From Lachnospiraceae bacterium UBA1753 (GTDB taxonomy: Bacteria > Bacillota > Clostridia > Lachnospirales > Lachnospiraceae): a stretch of 9,068 bases of DNA. Positions 1 through 6,531 of this stretch are shown here, piece after piece; position 1 is the stretch's first letter, and each line of letters starts with the position of its first letter. Location: assembly GCA_002317595.1 (NCBI GenBank), contig DCHL01000031.1, positions 10,826 to 19,893 of the forward strand, written 5' to 3'. The position numbers and the translations under genes are program-made. Under the pieces are notes generated by a model. That model ran no database searches. It was not told the origin of the DNA and worked only from the letters and a program-made list of their open reading frames with translations.

Positions 1-23
1 TCATTTCCCTAAACACTAACAAA

Positions 24-47
24 AGGGCGGAATAAAAATTCCGCCCT
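24..47 (-). terminator. Intrinsic terminator after rpsO
   Basis: A perfect 9-bp inverted repeat (24-32 against 39-47, sequence AGGGCGGAA/TTCCGCCCT), extendable to 10 bp with a 4-base loop, starts 11 bases beyond the rpsO stop codon. Read on the minus strand, the GC-rich stem is followed by TTT, a G, and then a T-rich stretch, so the U tract is short and interrupted. The stem strength and position directly after the last gene make it the likely end of the rpsO transcript. No comparable structure was found elsewhere in the window. Confidence 0.88.
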
Positions 48-58
48 CGAGAGTCGAA

Positions 59-325
59 TTACTTTCTGATTCCGAGCTTCTCAATGAGTGAACGATATCT
101 CTCGATATCCTTCTTCTTAAGGTAGTCAAGAAGTCCTCTTCTCTGACCGATCATCTTAAGCATACCACGACGGCTGTGATGATCCTTGGGATTAGCCTTA
201 AGGTGCTCTGTGAGCTCGCTGATTCTTGCTGAAAGAACTGCTACCTGTACCTCAGGTGAACCTGTGTCACCAGGCTTTGTAGCGTACTTTTCCATAATCG
301 CTGTCTTCTTCTCTTTTGTGATCAT
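59..325 (-). CDS. rpsO: 30S ribosomal protein S15
   Basis: Encodes an 88-residue protein, the standard length for bacterial S15, which binds the three-way junction of helices 20-22 in 16S rRNA and is an early primary binder of the 30S platform. Recognisable family sequence includes TGSPEVQVAVLS near residues 21-32, the helix segment with DHHSRRGML at 48-56 (the His-His-Ser-Arg-Arg stretch contacts rRNA), and the terminal YRSLIEKLGIRK. The ATG start at 325 is supported by a strong AGGAGG at 334-339 with an 8-nt spacer. The stop is TAA. rpsO usually closes the infB-truB-ribF cluster and often precedes pnp, which would lie beyond base 1. Here it is separated from ribF by two unrelated genes and has its own promoter and structured leader, so it is probably expressed independently. 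Confidence 0.98.
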   Translation of the reverse strand: MITKEKKTAIMEKYATKPGDTGSPEVQVAVLSARISELTEHLKANPKDHHSRRGMLKMIGQRRGLLDYLKKKDIERYRSLIEKLGIRK

Positions 326-435
326 TGTTAGATCCTCCTATAAAAAATATGATTTACATCCATTCCCAAGGGGCGGTCGGAGTGTCCAGCCTCTGAGGAA
401 GGATAACCTTCAGTGCATGTCAATGACAACACACC
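326..435 (-). promoter_or_regulatory. Structured rpsO 5' leader, candidate S15 autoregulatory element
   Basis: The predicted transcript start near 434-435 gives a leader of about 110 nt. On the RNA strand it can form three hairpins. The first (413-434) begins at the predicted first transcribed bases and has 5+4 bp with one bulged U. The second (398-411) is a perfect 5-bp GAAGG/CCTTC stem with a UUAU loop. The third (372-391) pairs GGCUGG with CCGCC around one bulged U. The leader ends in AGGAGG (334-339) within an AU-rich unpaired stretch. S15 is known to repress its own mRNA in several bacteria through structurally different leaders. I infer a similar role here, and I could not match the structure to a described class. 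Confidence 0.5.
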
Positions 436-442
436 AAATGAC

Positions 443-471
443 ACTATAACACAGGCTCAGTGATAATGCAA
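443..471 (-). promoter_or_regulatory. Sigma-A-type promoter for rpsO
   Basis: On the minus strand, TTGCAT (466-471) is separated by exactly 17 bp from TATAGT (443-448). The -10 box is preceded directly by TGT (449-451), an extended -10 element. Transcription would start near G435/G434, inside the gap between the hydrolase gene and rpsO. No terminator precedes it, so rpsO may also receive read-through from upstream. Confidence 0.75.
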
Positions 472-497
472 TAGGATATTCCCTTGAATGTCAATCG

Positions 498-1649
498 CTA
501 ATCCTTGATAATCCTTCTGCAGGTTATCGGTGTACGGTAGCCGACGTTACTGATCTTGATACCTGTCTTTCTGGATGAAGCATGAATAACCTGGCCACCA
601 CCAATATACATAGCAACGTGGTTGATGTAGCTTCCCTTTCCATAGAATACAAGGTCACCGGGCCTAAGTTCTGAAACCGTGATCTTGGTTCCGCAGCCCG
701 CCTGCGAGCGTGATACTCTCGGAAGTGATATTCCGAACTTCCTGTAAACGCCCATTGTAAAGCCTGAGCAGTCAGTTCCGTTAGTCAGAGAAGTTCCGCC
801 CCATACATAGCGGTTGCCAAGGAACTGCTTAGCATAGTTGACCATTGAAATACGCACATCACTAACGCCCTGGCCATACTTAAGCTCCTTCATTGTGACT
901 GCTCTCTCGAGCTTCTCGGCAAGCGACACATAGTCTGAAGAGATATATCCCTCCTCATCATCAATACTTATCTTGCACCAGCCCTCAAGCTGCTCTATTA
1001 CTTCAAGTTCCTCCTCGAGAGGTACCATTGTAATAACCGACGATTCAGTAGTAGGCTCACTTCGCACATAAAGGGTTGTCGTGGTAACCGTAGCCATGAG
1101 CTTGATTACTTCCTCAGCCTTGGTCTTGGCTTCCTCGCCTGTATAGAGATATTCAAGCTTAGACCAGCCATCTACCTTACCGGACTTGATGTGGGCCCAC
1201 TCACCATCCTCCTCAAGGATCTCACAGCCTGCGTTCTTTGGCATCTTACCCACAAGCTCGCCATCCTCCGAAGGCTTCTCCCTGACGTTAAGCCAGTTGT
1301 CAACCTTGGCAATACCAAGATTCGTGTACCCTGCAATGGTTCCATCACTGATGGTCTCACCGGTCACGACAGCAATCGCCTGCTGCTGCTCGTTAAGCGT
1401 CTCCTCATCGATTGCCATGCTCTCGCCAAAAATAATCTGGGCAACAATCTCGTCCGCCTCCTGGTGCTTCCTTACGGTAGCCTCTCCGGCCTCCTCGCCC
1501 AAAAGATTATCAGGATTCATATCCTCCCCTGAAAGGGCGTGTTCCGCACCTGCGCACACCATGTCCGTGGATGCAAAAACAGGCACGTTTGTCAGTAGAA
1601 ACGTGCCCATTACAGTAATTAAGGTTAAAAGAATTTTCTTACTATTCAT
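498..1649 (-). CDS. Secreted SH3b-SH3b-NlpC/P60 cell-wall hydrolase
   Basis: From the ATG at 1649 the product has 383 residues. A lysine-containing N-terminus and hydrophobic core followed by NVPVFAS (to about residue 27) form a signal peptide, so it acts outside the membrane. Residues about 28-105 are an acidic region I cannot assign. Two bacterial SH3 domains follow (about 107-169, with WLNVREKPSEDGELVG, and 186-243, with LYVRSEPTTESSVI). The C-terminal NlpC/P60 domain (about 265-383) contains TDCSGF with catalytic Cys294, NHVAMYIG with His344, and VIHASS with His356, the expected papain-like triad. The family typically cleaves gamma-D-Glu-diamino acid bonds in peptidoglycan stem peptides, and the SH3b domains bind the wall. 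An in-frame ATG at 1670 would add seven residues (MRKRIVL). I prefer 1649 because it gives a cleaner signal peptide and an 8-base overlap with the upstream stop, suggesting translational coupling. No terminator follows. Confidence 0.93.
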   Translation of the reverse strand: MNSKKILLTLITVMGTFLLTNVPVFASTDMVCAGAEHALSGEDMNPDNLLGEEAGEATVRKHQEADEIVAQIIFGESMAIDEETLNEQQQAIAVVTGETISDGTIAGYTNLGIAKVDNWLNVREKPSEDGELVGKMPKNAGCEILEEDGEWAHIKSGKVDGWSKLEYLYTGEEAKTKAEEVIKLMATVTTTTLYVRSEPTTESSVITMVPLEEELEVIEQLEGWCKISIDDEEGYISSDYVSLAEKLERAVTMKELKYGQGVSDVRISMVNYAKQFLGNRYVWGGTSLTNGTDCSGFTMGVYRKFGISLPRVSRSQAGCGTKITVSELRPGDLVFYGKGSYINHVAMYIGGGQVIHASSRKTGIKISNVGYRTPITCRRIIKD

Positions 1650-3327
1650 CAATACGATTCTCTTCCTCATGAATAAGCTTTTTCATATTATGGATTTTCT
1701 TCTGCTCTTCTTCATCCAGAACTGAGAATGCAATATTGGTTGCATGGTCCGCAACACGCTCAAGACCCGAAACCACATCAGAGAATATCATTCCAGCCTC
1801 AGGTGTACACTCATTTCTTGTAAGTCGCTCTACATGGGCATTCTGAAGTTCTCTCTCAAGCCTGTCGATATGATCCTCAAGTACCAGAATATCACGAAGT
1901 CTTGACTCATCCTGTGTTCTGAACATATCAAGAGAATACTGCATAATTGTGTTCACTTTGTCAAGAATGACACCAAGCTCTGTCCTTGCCTGCTCACTGA
2001 TGCCAACTCCTGTCTCTTTCCTCTGCTTTGCACAGTCAGCCACATTCTCAGCATGGTCGCCGATACGCTCGATATCGTTAGCCACATGGAAGAGGTTACC
2101 AATGCTCTTTGTATCCTCCACCGGGAGACCTGTCTGGTTAATTTTTACCAGGTAGTCAGTAATCGCATGGTTCAGGAAGTCGATATTCTTCTCAACTGCA
2201 TAAACCTCTTCTATATCCTCCTCATCAAGAGTGATGAGTGCGTTCATTGCACGGTTAAGGTTCTCAGACGCAAGGGAACCCATTCTGTCAAGCTCCTTAG
2301 TAACCTCAACGATAGCCGTTGCAGGCGAGAACATATTCCTGGCACCAATGTACTGGAGCTGGAAGCTGTCCCTGTAGCCAACACTCTCGTCATCGCCAGG
2401 AACGATGAGGTATGTAAGCTTAACAATGTAATTACTGAAGGGAAGCAGGATGATAACCTGGAAAATCTTGAAGATTGTATGTGCGTTAGCCACGCATCTT
2501 CCGGGATTCTCAGAGATTGCATTCAGCATTGTGATAATCTGCTCAATTCCCACCTTCAACATGAAGTACATGATAATTGTTCCGATTACGTTGAAGAGCA
2601 GGTGAATGAGCGCTGCCCTCATGGCATCCTTACGTCCTGTAAGACCTGCAAGAAGTGCAGATGCACAGGCACCGATATTACATCCAAGGATAATGAAGAG
2701 ACAGATGTGAAGATCAAGCAGTCCCTGATTAGCCATAAGGAGGATGATGGATACTGTAACAGATGAACTCTGAATGATCGCTGTAAGAACTGTTCCCACA
2801 ACAATCGCAAGAACAGGACTTGTAAGTGACTCAAGCACGTTCATGACAGCGGGTGCATCCTTAAGTCCGCTCATAGCACTAGACATTGATGAAAGGCCTA
2901 GGAAGAGAACACCAAAGCCCGCAAGGACTTCTGCCCACTTCTGAACTGTCGTATTCTTACAGAACATGATGAGAATTACGCCGACCAGAAGAAAGATAGG
3001 TGCATACTTTGAAAGGTTGAATGAAACCAGCTGTGAGGTAACAGTTGTACCGATGTTGGCACCGAAGATGATACCTGCAGCCTGGTACAGTGTCATTAGT
3101 CCTGAGTTAACGAAGGTAACAACAAGGACTGTACATGCTGATGATGACTGGATTATGGCGGTAAAAATAACACCGACAATCATTCCAATAAAACGGTTCT
3201 TGGTGAACATCTCAAGAATGCTACGAAGCTTAGCTCCTGCTGCCTTCTCAATTCCTTCACTCATAAGGCGCATTCCAAAAAGGAAAAGGCCAAGTCCGCC
3301 TGCCATAGAAAGTAATATTGCTGCCAT
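1642..3327 (-). CDS. Na/Pi cotransporter family protein with C-terminal PhoU domain
   Basis: A 561-residue membrane protein of the NptA/YjbB type. The first ~310 residues are largely hydrophobic and hold the family's inverted-repeat signature: AIIQSSS at 57-63 with GANIGTT at 89-95, and AIIQSSS again at 183-189 with GCNIGA at 215-220. The QSSS repeats are the substrate/sodium-binding region of SLC34-like symporters. The cytoplasmic tail (about 325-545) is a PhoU-like helical bundle with two metal-binding motifs, NDIERIGDHAENVAD (417-431) and SGLERVADHATNIA (520-533). Likely role: sodium-coupled phosphate movement, direction not determinable, with the PhoU tail giving control. ATG at 3327 has AGAGGG at 3337-3342. 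It has its own promoter and overlaps the following hydrolase gene. It is not a usual member of the infB-rpsO cluster. Confidence 0.93.
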   Translation of the reverse strand: MAAILLSMAGGLGLFLFGMRLMSEGIEKAAGAKLRSILEMFTKNRFIGMIVGVIFTAIIQSSSACTVLVVTFVNSGLMTLYQAAGIIFGANIGTTVTSQLVSFNLSKYAPIFLLVGVILIMFCKNTTVQKWAEVLAGFGVLFLGLSSMSSAMSGLKDAPAVMNVLESLTSPVLAIVVGTVLTAIIQSSSVTVSIILLMANQGLLDLHICLFIILGCNIGACASALLAGLTGRKDAMRAALIHLLFNVIGTIIMYFMLKVGIEQIITMLNAISENPGRCVANAHTIFKIFQVIILLPFSNYIVKLTYLIVPGDDESVGYRDSFQLQYIGARNMFSPATAIVEVTKELDRMGSLASENLNRAMNALITLDEEDIEEVYAVEKNIDFLNHAITDYLVKINQTGLPVEDTKSIGNLFHVANDIERIGDHAENVADCAKQRKETGVGISEQARTELGVILDKVNTIMQYSLDMFRTQDESRLRDILVLEDHIDRLERELQNAHVERLTRNECTPEAGMIFSDVVSGLERVADHATNIAFSVLDEEEQKKIHNMKKLIHEEENRIDE

Positions 3328-3401
3328 AGTATCTATCCCTCTAATAATTCATTTCCACAATGGATAGGCCCCTGTTCATATTAAGGCCACATACAGTACA
3401 T

Positions 3402-3430
3402 ATTTTATGCCATTAGAGTATTTTTTACAA
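3402..3430 (-). promoter_or_regulatory. Sigma-A-type promoter for the Na/Pi transporter-hydrolase pair
   Basis: In the 143-base gap after ribF, the minus strand reads TTGTAA (3425-3430), a 17-bp spacer, then TAAAAT (3402-3407). The predicted start near A3397 or G3394 leaves a leader of about 67-70 nt before the transporter ATG. I saw no clear operator; a phosphate-responsive site cannot be asserted from this sequence alone. The rest of the 3328-3470 gap holds only weak AU-rich stems. Confidence 0.65.
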
Positions 3431-3470
3431 TAGATTTAATAAGTTTTGCTTATCATACACTCTCATGGAG

Positions 3471-4505
3471 TCAGATTCCGGCATATCTCCGGCCCTTCTC
3501 AAGGTCCTTCGCCATCTGTGTTTTCAGCGCTTCCACAGACTCAAACTTCATCTCGGGGCGCGCAAACTTAAGCAGTTCCACCTTAAGGTTCTCTCCATAC
3601 AGGTCATCGTCAAAATCATATATGTATGTCTCCGCAGTCACGGCGGGAGTGTCATTCACAGTAGGCTTGCGTCCAACATTGGTTATTCCGCTATACTCTG
3701 CAGTTCCAATATATATTTTTGAAAAATATACACCGAAGGGTGGCAGAAGCTTGTCACTCTCTGGCACAATGTTGACCGTCGGCATCGACATGGTCCTTCC
3801 AAGCTTGCGTCCGTGGACAACAGTTCCTTCGATACTATAAGGTTTTCCAAGCAGGTACGCCGCATGCTCCATGTGACCGGCCACAATCTCCTGTCTTACG
3901 TATGTCGAACTGATTTCAACAGGAAAGTCCTGCTGCGTCATGCCATAATCCTGGCAGCCTTGCAAGCTGCCCCGATCCGCCTCTGCGCACTCACCTGAAT
4001 TCTCCTGAGTATATTTATTGTATTCCTCAAAGGTCTCTGTCACTTTTTCAACGCATATCGCCCTGAAGTCACACTCCGCTCCCATTTTTTCAAGAAGGGC
4101 AAGGTCTCCTGCGCCTCTTGCACCAAAGGAGCAGTCCGGTCCCGAGATGATGATTCCCGCACCTAGCTGGCTGCATAGAACCTTCCTGACGAAATCCTCC
4201 GGAAGCACAGCAACAGACTTTGAATTCACGGGGTAGTTTGCCAGGATATCAACGCCCAGTTCCCGAAGTGTCTCTTCCTTTTCCGCCTCTGTGGTCAGAA
4301 GACTTGCCTTCTCTCCGGAAAAAAAAGCATTAAGGGAGCTCTCGAAGCTGAATACGCAGGTCACATAGCCCTGTCTGCCATATTCCCTAAGCAGGCCAAG
4401 AAGCTTCTCATGCCCCCTGTGGATACCATCAAACTTTCCGATTGCAACCACAGTCCTGCCCTCGAAATCCTTTATGTAGTTTTCAGTAAGGCGTACTATT
4501 TTCAT
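3471..4505 (-). CDS. ribF: Bifunctional riboflavin kinase / FAD synthetase
   Basis: Makes FMN from riboflavin and ATP, then FAD from FMN and ATP. From the ATG at 4505 it has 344 residues. The N-terminal nucleotidyltransferase domain shows GKFDGIHRGH (23-32), the HxGH-type ATP site, GPDCSFGARGAGD (122-134), and ISSTYVR (198-204). The C-terminal kinase domain (about 218-340) shows GRKLGRTMSMPTVN (232-245), close to the family's GR..G.PTAN motif with Val for Ala, and ETYIYDF with Glu292 as the expected catalytic acid. Two oddities: the position usually occupied by a PHP-type motif reads FESSLNAFF (54-62), and residues about 158-194 form a polar, Glu/Gln/Asn-rich stretch longer than usual before ISST. 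An in-frame ATG at 4535 would add ten residues, but neither start has a well-spaced Shine-Dalgarno. I chose 4505 because MKIVRLTENY fits the family N-terminus. Confidence 0.95.
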   Translation of the reverse strand: MKIVRLTENYIKDFEGRTVVAIGKFDGIHRGHEKLLGLLREYGRQGYVTCVFSFESSLNAFFSGEKASLLTTEAEKEETLRELGVDILANYPVNSKSVAVLPEDFVRKVLCSQLGAGIIISGPDCSFGARGAGDLALLEKMGAECDFRAICVEKVTETFEEYNKYTQENSGECAEADRGSLQGCQDYGMTQQDFPVEISSTYVRQEIVAGHMEHAAYLLGKPYSIEGTVVHGRKLGRTMSMPTVNIVPESDKLLPPFGVYFSKIYIGTAEYSGITNVGRKPTVNDTPAVTAETYIYDFDDDLYGENLKVELLKFARPEMKFESVEALKTQMAKDLEKGRRYAGI

Positions 4506-4514
4506 AATAATCAG

Positions 4515-4533
4515 GCATCGCCTCATACGATGC
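4515..4533 (-). other. Perfect 6-bp hairpin immediately upstream of ribF
   Basis: On the minus strand GCATCG and CGATGC form a perfect 6-bp stem around the 7-base loop TATGAGG, nine bases before the chosen ribF ATG. The loop carries GAGG, the only Shine-Dalgarno-like sequence near the start, but 15 nt from the ATG. The structure could affect ribF initiation; that is inference. No poly-U tract follows, so it does not look like a terminator. Confidence 0.45.
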
Positions 4534-4544
4534 AATACTAATAC

Positions 4545-4612
4545 ACATCTCTACTGCAGGAGCGTCCTTACGGCAGGTACAGCTTTTCTGCAATAGCCTC
4601 TCTACTGCAGGA
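4545..4612 (-). repeat. Degenerate 17-bp tandem repeat, four units, truB end/ribF leader
   Basis: Read on the minus strand from 4612, four consecutive 17-base units align without gaps: TCCTGCAGTAGAGAGGC, TATTGCAGAAAAGCTGT, ACCTGCCGTAAGGACGC and TCCTGCAGTAGAGATGT. Units 1 and 4 match at 15 of 17 positions, with 14 contiguous. Units 1 and 3 match at 12, units 2 and 4 at 12, and units 1 and 2 at 10. Unit 1 covers the last two truB codons and its TAG stop. The array therefore fills most of the truB-ribF spacer. It looks like an old slippage-type expansion that has since diverged. Confidence 0.6.
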
Positions 4613-5546
4613 ACATTTTTACCGGTTTCAGGATTTCCCGCTCAGCGTCATATCCATAGAGTGCGGTGAACACTCCTTTATGGTCGTACACTCGGTACCT
4701 GTCAGACTCTATTTTTTCACCCAGGAAATCAATCTCCGATATCATGAGTTCGTTTCCATTCATGAGATATTTCTCATTTTCTTCATTCACTCTGACGGCA
4801 GGATACTCCATGAACACACTGTCTACGGAATCCGCCACTGATTCTGCACAACCTTCCCTCTGACAGATTTCTTCAATCTCATTGAGCTTAAGTGCTTTAT
4901 CAATCGTGAACGGCCCGACGCTGGTGCGTTTCAGGTATTCCATGCAGCCGCCACAGCCAAGCTTTTCACCGATATCATTGCACAGAGTCCTGATATAGGT
5001 GCCCTTCGAACAGTTTACGCTCATTCTCACTCTGTTAACTGCATGTCCGCTCGGAGGGTCACAAGGCGTGTCGCCCTCCCACCACATATCGAGAATTTCT
5101 ATTTCATTAATGTGGACGCGGCAGGTCTTTCTCTCTACCTCAATGCCCTTCCTTGCAAGGTCGTAGAGATGCTGCCCGTTTATTTTTTTCGCAGAAAACA
5201 TTGGTGGAAGCTGGTCGTAGTCTCCCACAAAAGAGAACACGGCATCTTTGATTTCATCCTCAGTAGCGCTGACCGCACTCTCCGAAACGGCCTGCCCGCT
5301 GGTATCCTGCGTGTCTGTCACCAGACCCAGGCGAAGGACAGTCTCGTAGGTCTTGTCCCAGTCTGTAAGAAGGGCACATACCTTCGTGGCATTCCCAAAG
5401 CAAACAGGAAGCACGCCGACCGCATCCGGGTCAAGCGTGCCTGTATGTCCAATTTTTTTCTGGTGCGTTATTCCGCGCAGCTTCGCAACCACATCAAAGG
5501 ATGTGAAACCCGCTTCCTTATACACATTTATAATTCCATTTATCAT
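4602..5546 (-). CDS. truB: tRNA pseudouridine(55) synthase
   Basis: Isomerises U55 in the T-loop of tRNAs to pseudouridine. From the ATG at 5546 it has 314 residues, close to the usual length. Residues 1-11 (MINGIINVYKE) give the typical TruB opening. KIGHTGTLDPDAVGVLP (31-47) contains the catalytic Asp39. DKTYE near 64-68 and the later GTYIRTLCNDIG, followed by KRTSVGPF, are standard core motifs. The last ~75 residues form the variable C-terminal domain. A GTG at 5558 would add four residues (MSLQ); neither start has a strong Shine-Dalgarno. The gene begins 26 bases after the nrnA stop. Its last codons and TAG lie inside the first unit of a 17-bp tandem repeat. Between VERKTCRVHINEIEIL and RVRMSVNCSKG there is a short polar loop (WWEGDTPCDPPSGHAVN) that looks like a local insertion. 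Confidence 0.96.
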   Translation of the reverse strand: MINGIINVYKEAGFTSFDVVAKLRGITHQKKIGHTGTLDPDAVGVLPVCFGNATKVCALLTDWDKTYETVLRLGLVTDTQDTSGQAVSESAVSATEDEIKDAVFSFVGDYDQLPPMFSAKKINGQHLYDLARKGIEVERKTCRVHINEIEILDMWWEGDTPCDPPSGHAVNRVRMSVNCSKGTYIRTLCNDIGEKLGCGGCMEYLKRTSVGPFTIDKALKLNEIEEICQREGCAESVADSVDSVFMEYPAVRVNEENEKYLMNGNELMISEIDFLGEKIESDRYRVYDHKGVFTALYGYDAEREILKPVKMFLQ

Positions 5547-5572
5547 CTGTAAGCTCACATGCTCGATATATT

Positions 5573-6526
5573 TCAGTCCAGCTGAAGCTCAATCTGTTCT
5601 GAAATATTGTTGATTACATCATACATTGTTCCGCTCATTGTGCAGCCTGCGGCCTTAATGTGTCCGCCGCCGCCAAAGAGGACTGCTATCCTGGCAACAT
5701 CAATATCATTGTCACCACGCAGACTCACCTTGTACTGCATGGGACCGCTCTCATACATGAACACGGCACATTTAACGTCCTTTGTCATGAGGAGCTGATT
5801 TACTATGCCATCAAGGTCCTTGGGTGTTGCACCATAGAATTCCATCATGCTTCTTGACACGCAGGTGAAGATTGCCCTTCCGTCAAGGAATCTCACGCTC
5901 TCAACCAGAGCCCTTCCGAGAAGCTGATTCTGTACGTAGGTCTTCTCGTAGTAGCTTTTGTCAATTATTGCCGTAAAATCAAACCCAAAGGAAATGAGGT
6001 CTGCAACCGTCCTGAGTGTATCAGGGGACGTACATGAGAACTGCAGCACTCCTGAATCAGAGATGATTCCTGAATACAGGCAGATTGCAATATCCTCGTC
6101 CATCTCGTCCTTGGGAATGAGCCTGCATACAAGCTCAGATGCTGAACTCGCATCACCGTCAATGTATCTCTCGCTGCCAAAACCTTCATTACTCACATGG
6201 TGGTCAATGCATACTGTCTTCCCAGCCTTCTCAAAATACTCTGAGGCCTTGGGAAAACGGTCAGGTGTCGAGCAGTCCAGTGTAAAAAACACGTCATACT
6301 TCTCCTGAGGACCGAAATCAAAGCTGATCTCGTCAAAGCTCTTGAGATATGAATACCTGGGTCCAAGGGTCTCGAGAAAAATATCGATTGTAGTGCCCTG
6401 CGGACATATTTTTTTCAGGTAATTGTAAAGACCGAGTGTGGAGCCAATGCAGTCGCCGTCCGGTCTCTCGTGTCCGGTTATTCCTATTCTCCTGGCTCCC
6501 TCGATTATTTTTTTAATATCAAGCAA
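5573..6526 (-). CDS. nrnA: DHH/DHHA1 phosphoesterase: nanoRNase / pAp phosphatase
   Basis: Members degrade 2-5-nt RNA fragments to mononucleotides and dephosphorylate 3'-phosphoadenosine 5'-phosphate; some also hydrolyse linear cyclic-dinucleotide products. With the start at 6526 it has 317 residues. The Mn-binding DHH motifs are all present: GHERPDGD (18-25), DCST (84-87), DHHVSN (108-113) and SGIISDSG (152-159). The C-terminal DHHA1 domain has FGGGGHIKAAGC (284-295). The longest open frame begins with GTG at 6535, overlapping the rbfA stop. I prefer the TTG at 6526 because GAGGAG (6535-6540) lies exactly 8 nt upstream of it, whereas the GTG overlaps that sequence. The gene sits in its usual place between rbfA and truB. 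Assignment to NrnA rather than another DHH subtype rests on this context and overall motif pattern. Confidence 0.93.
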   Translation of the reverse strand: MLDIKKIIEGARRIGITGHERPDGDCIGSTLGLYNYLKKICPQGTTIDIFLETLGPRYSYLKSFDEISFDFGPQEKYDVFFTLDCSTPDRFPKASEYFEKAGKTVCIDHHVSNEGFGSERYIDGDASSASELVCRLIPKDEMDEDIAICLYSGIISDSGVLQFSCTSPDTLRTVADLISFGFDFTAIIDKSYYEKTYVQNQLLGRALVESVRFLDGRAIFTCVSRSMMEFYGATPKDLDGIVNQLLMTKDVKCAVFMYESGPMQYKVSLRGDNDIDVARIAVLFGGGGHIKAAGCTMSGTMYDVINNISEQIELQLD

Positions 6527-6531
6527 TCCTG

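Noticed and set aside
489..494. TTGACA on the minus strand just after the hydrolase stop as a second rpsO promoter
   Set aside because: The -35 match is perfect, but no acceptable -10 lies 16-18 bp downstream (17 bp gives TTGCAT). That TTGCAT itself serves as the -35 of the better promoter.
2053..2766. Long plus-strand open frame of 237 codons opposite the Na/Pi transporter gene
   Set aside because: It has no recognisable domain and runs antisense to a clear transporter-PhoU gene; its length follows from codon bias in the opposite strand.
3437..3455. AU-rich 7-bp stem after ribF as a terminator
   Set aside because: The stem is almost all A-T with one G-T pair and is not followed by a U tract on the RNA strand; it is too weak to call.
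4534..4612. FMN riboswitch upstream of ribF
   Set aside because: The spacer is under 100 bases, consists mostly of the 17-bp repeat, and shows none of the conserved multi-stem FMN aptamer sequence.
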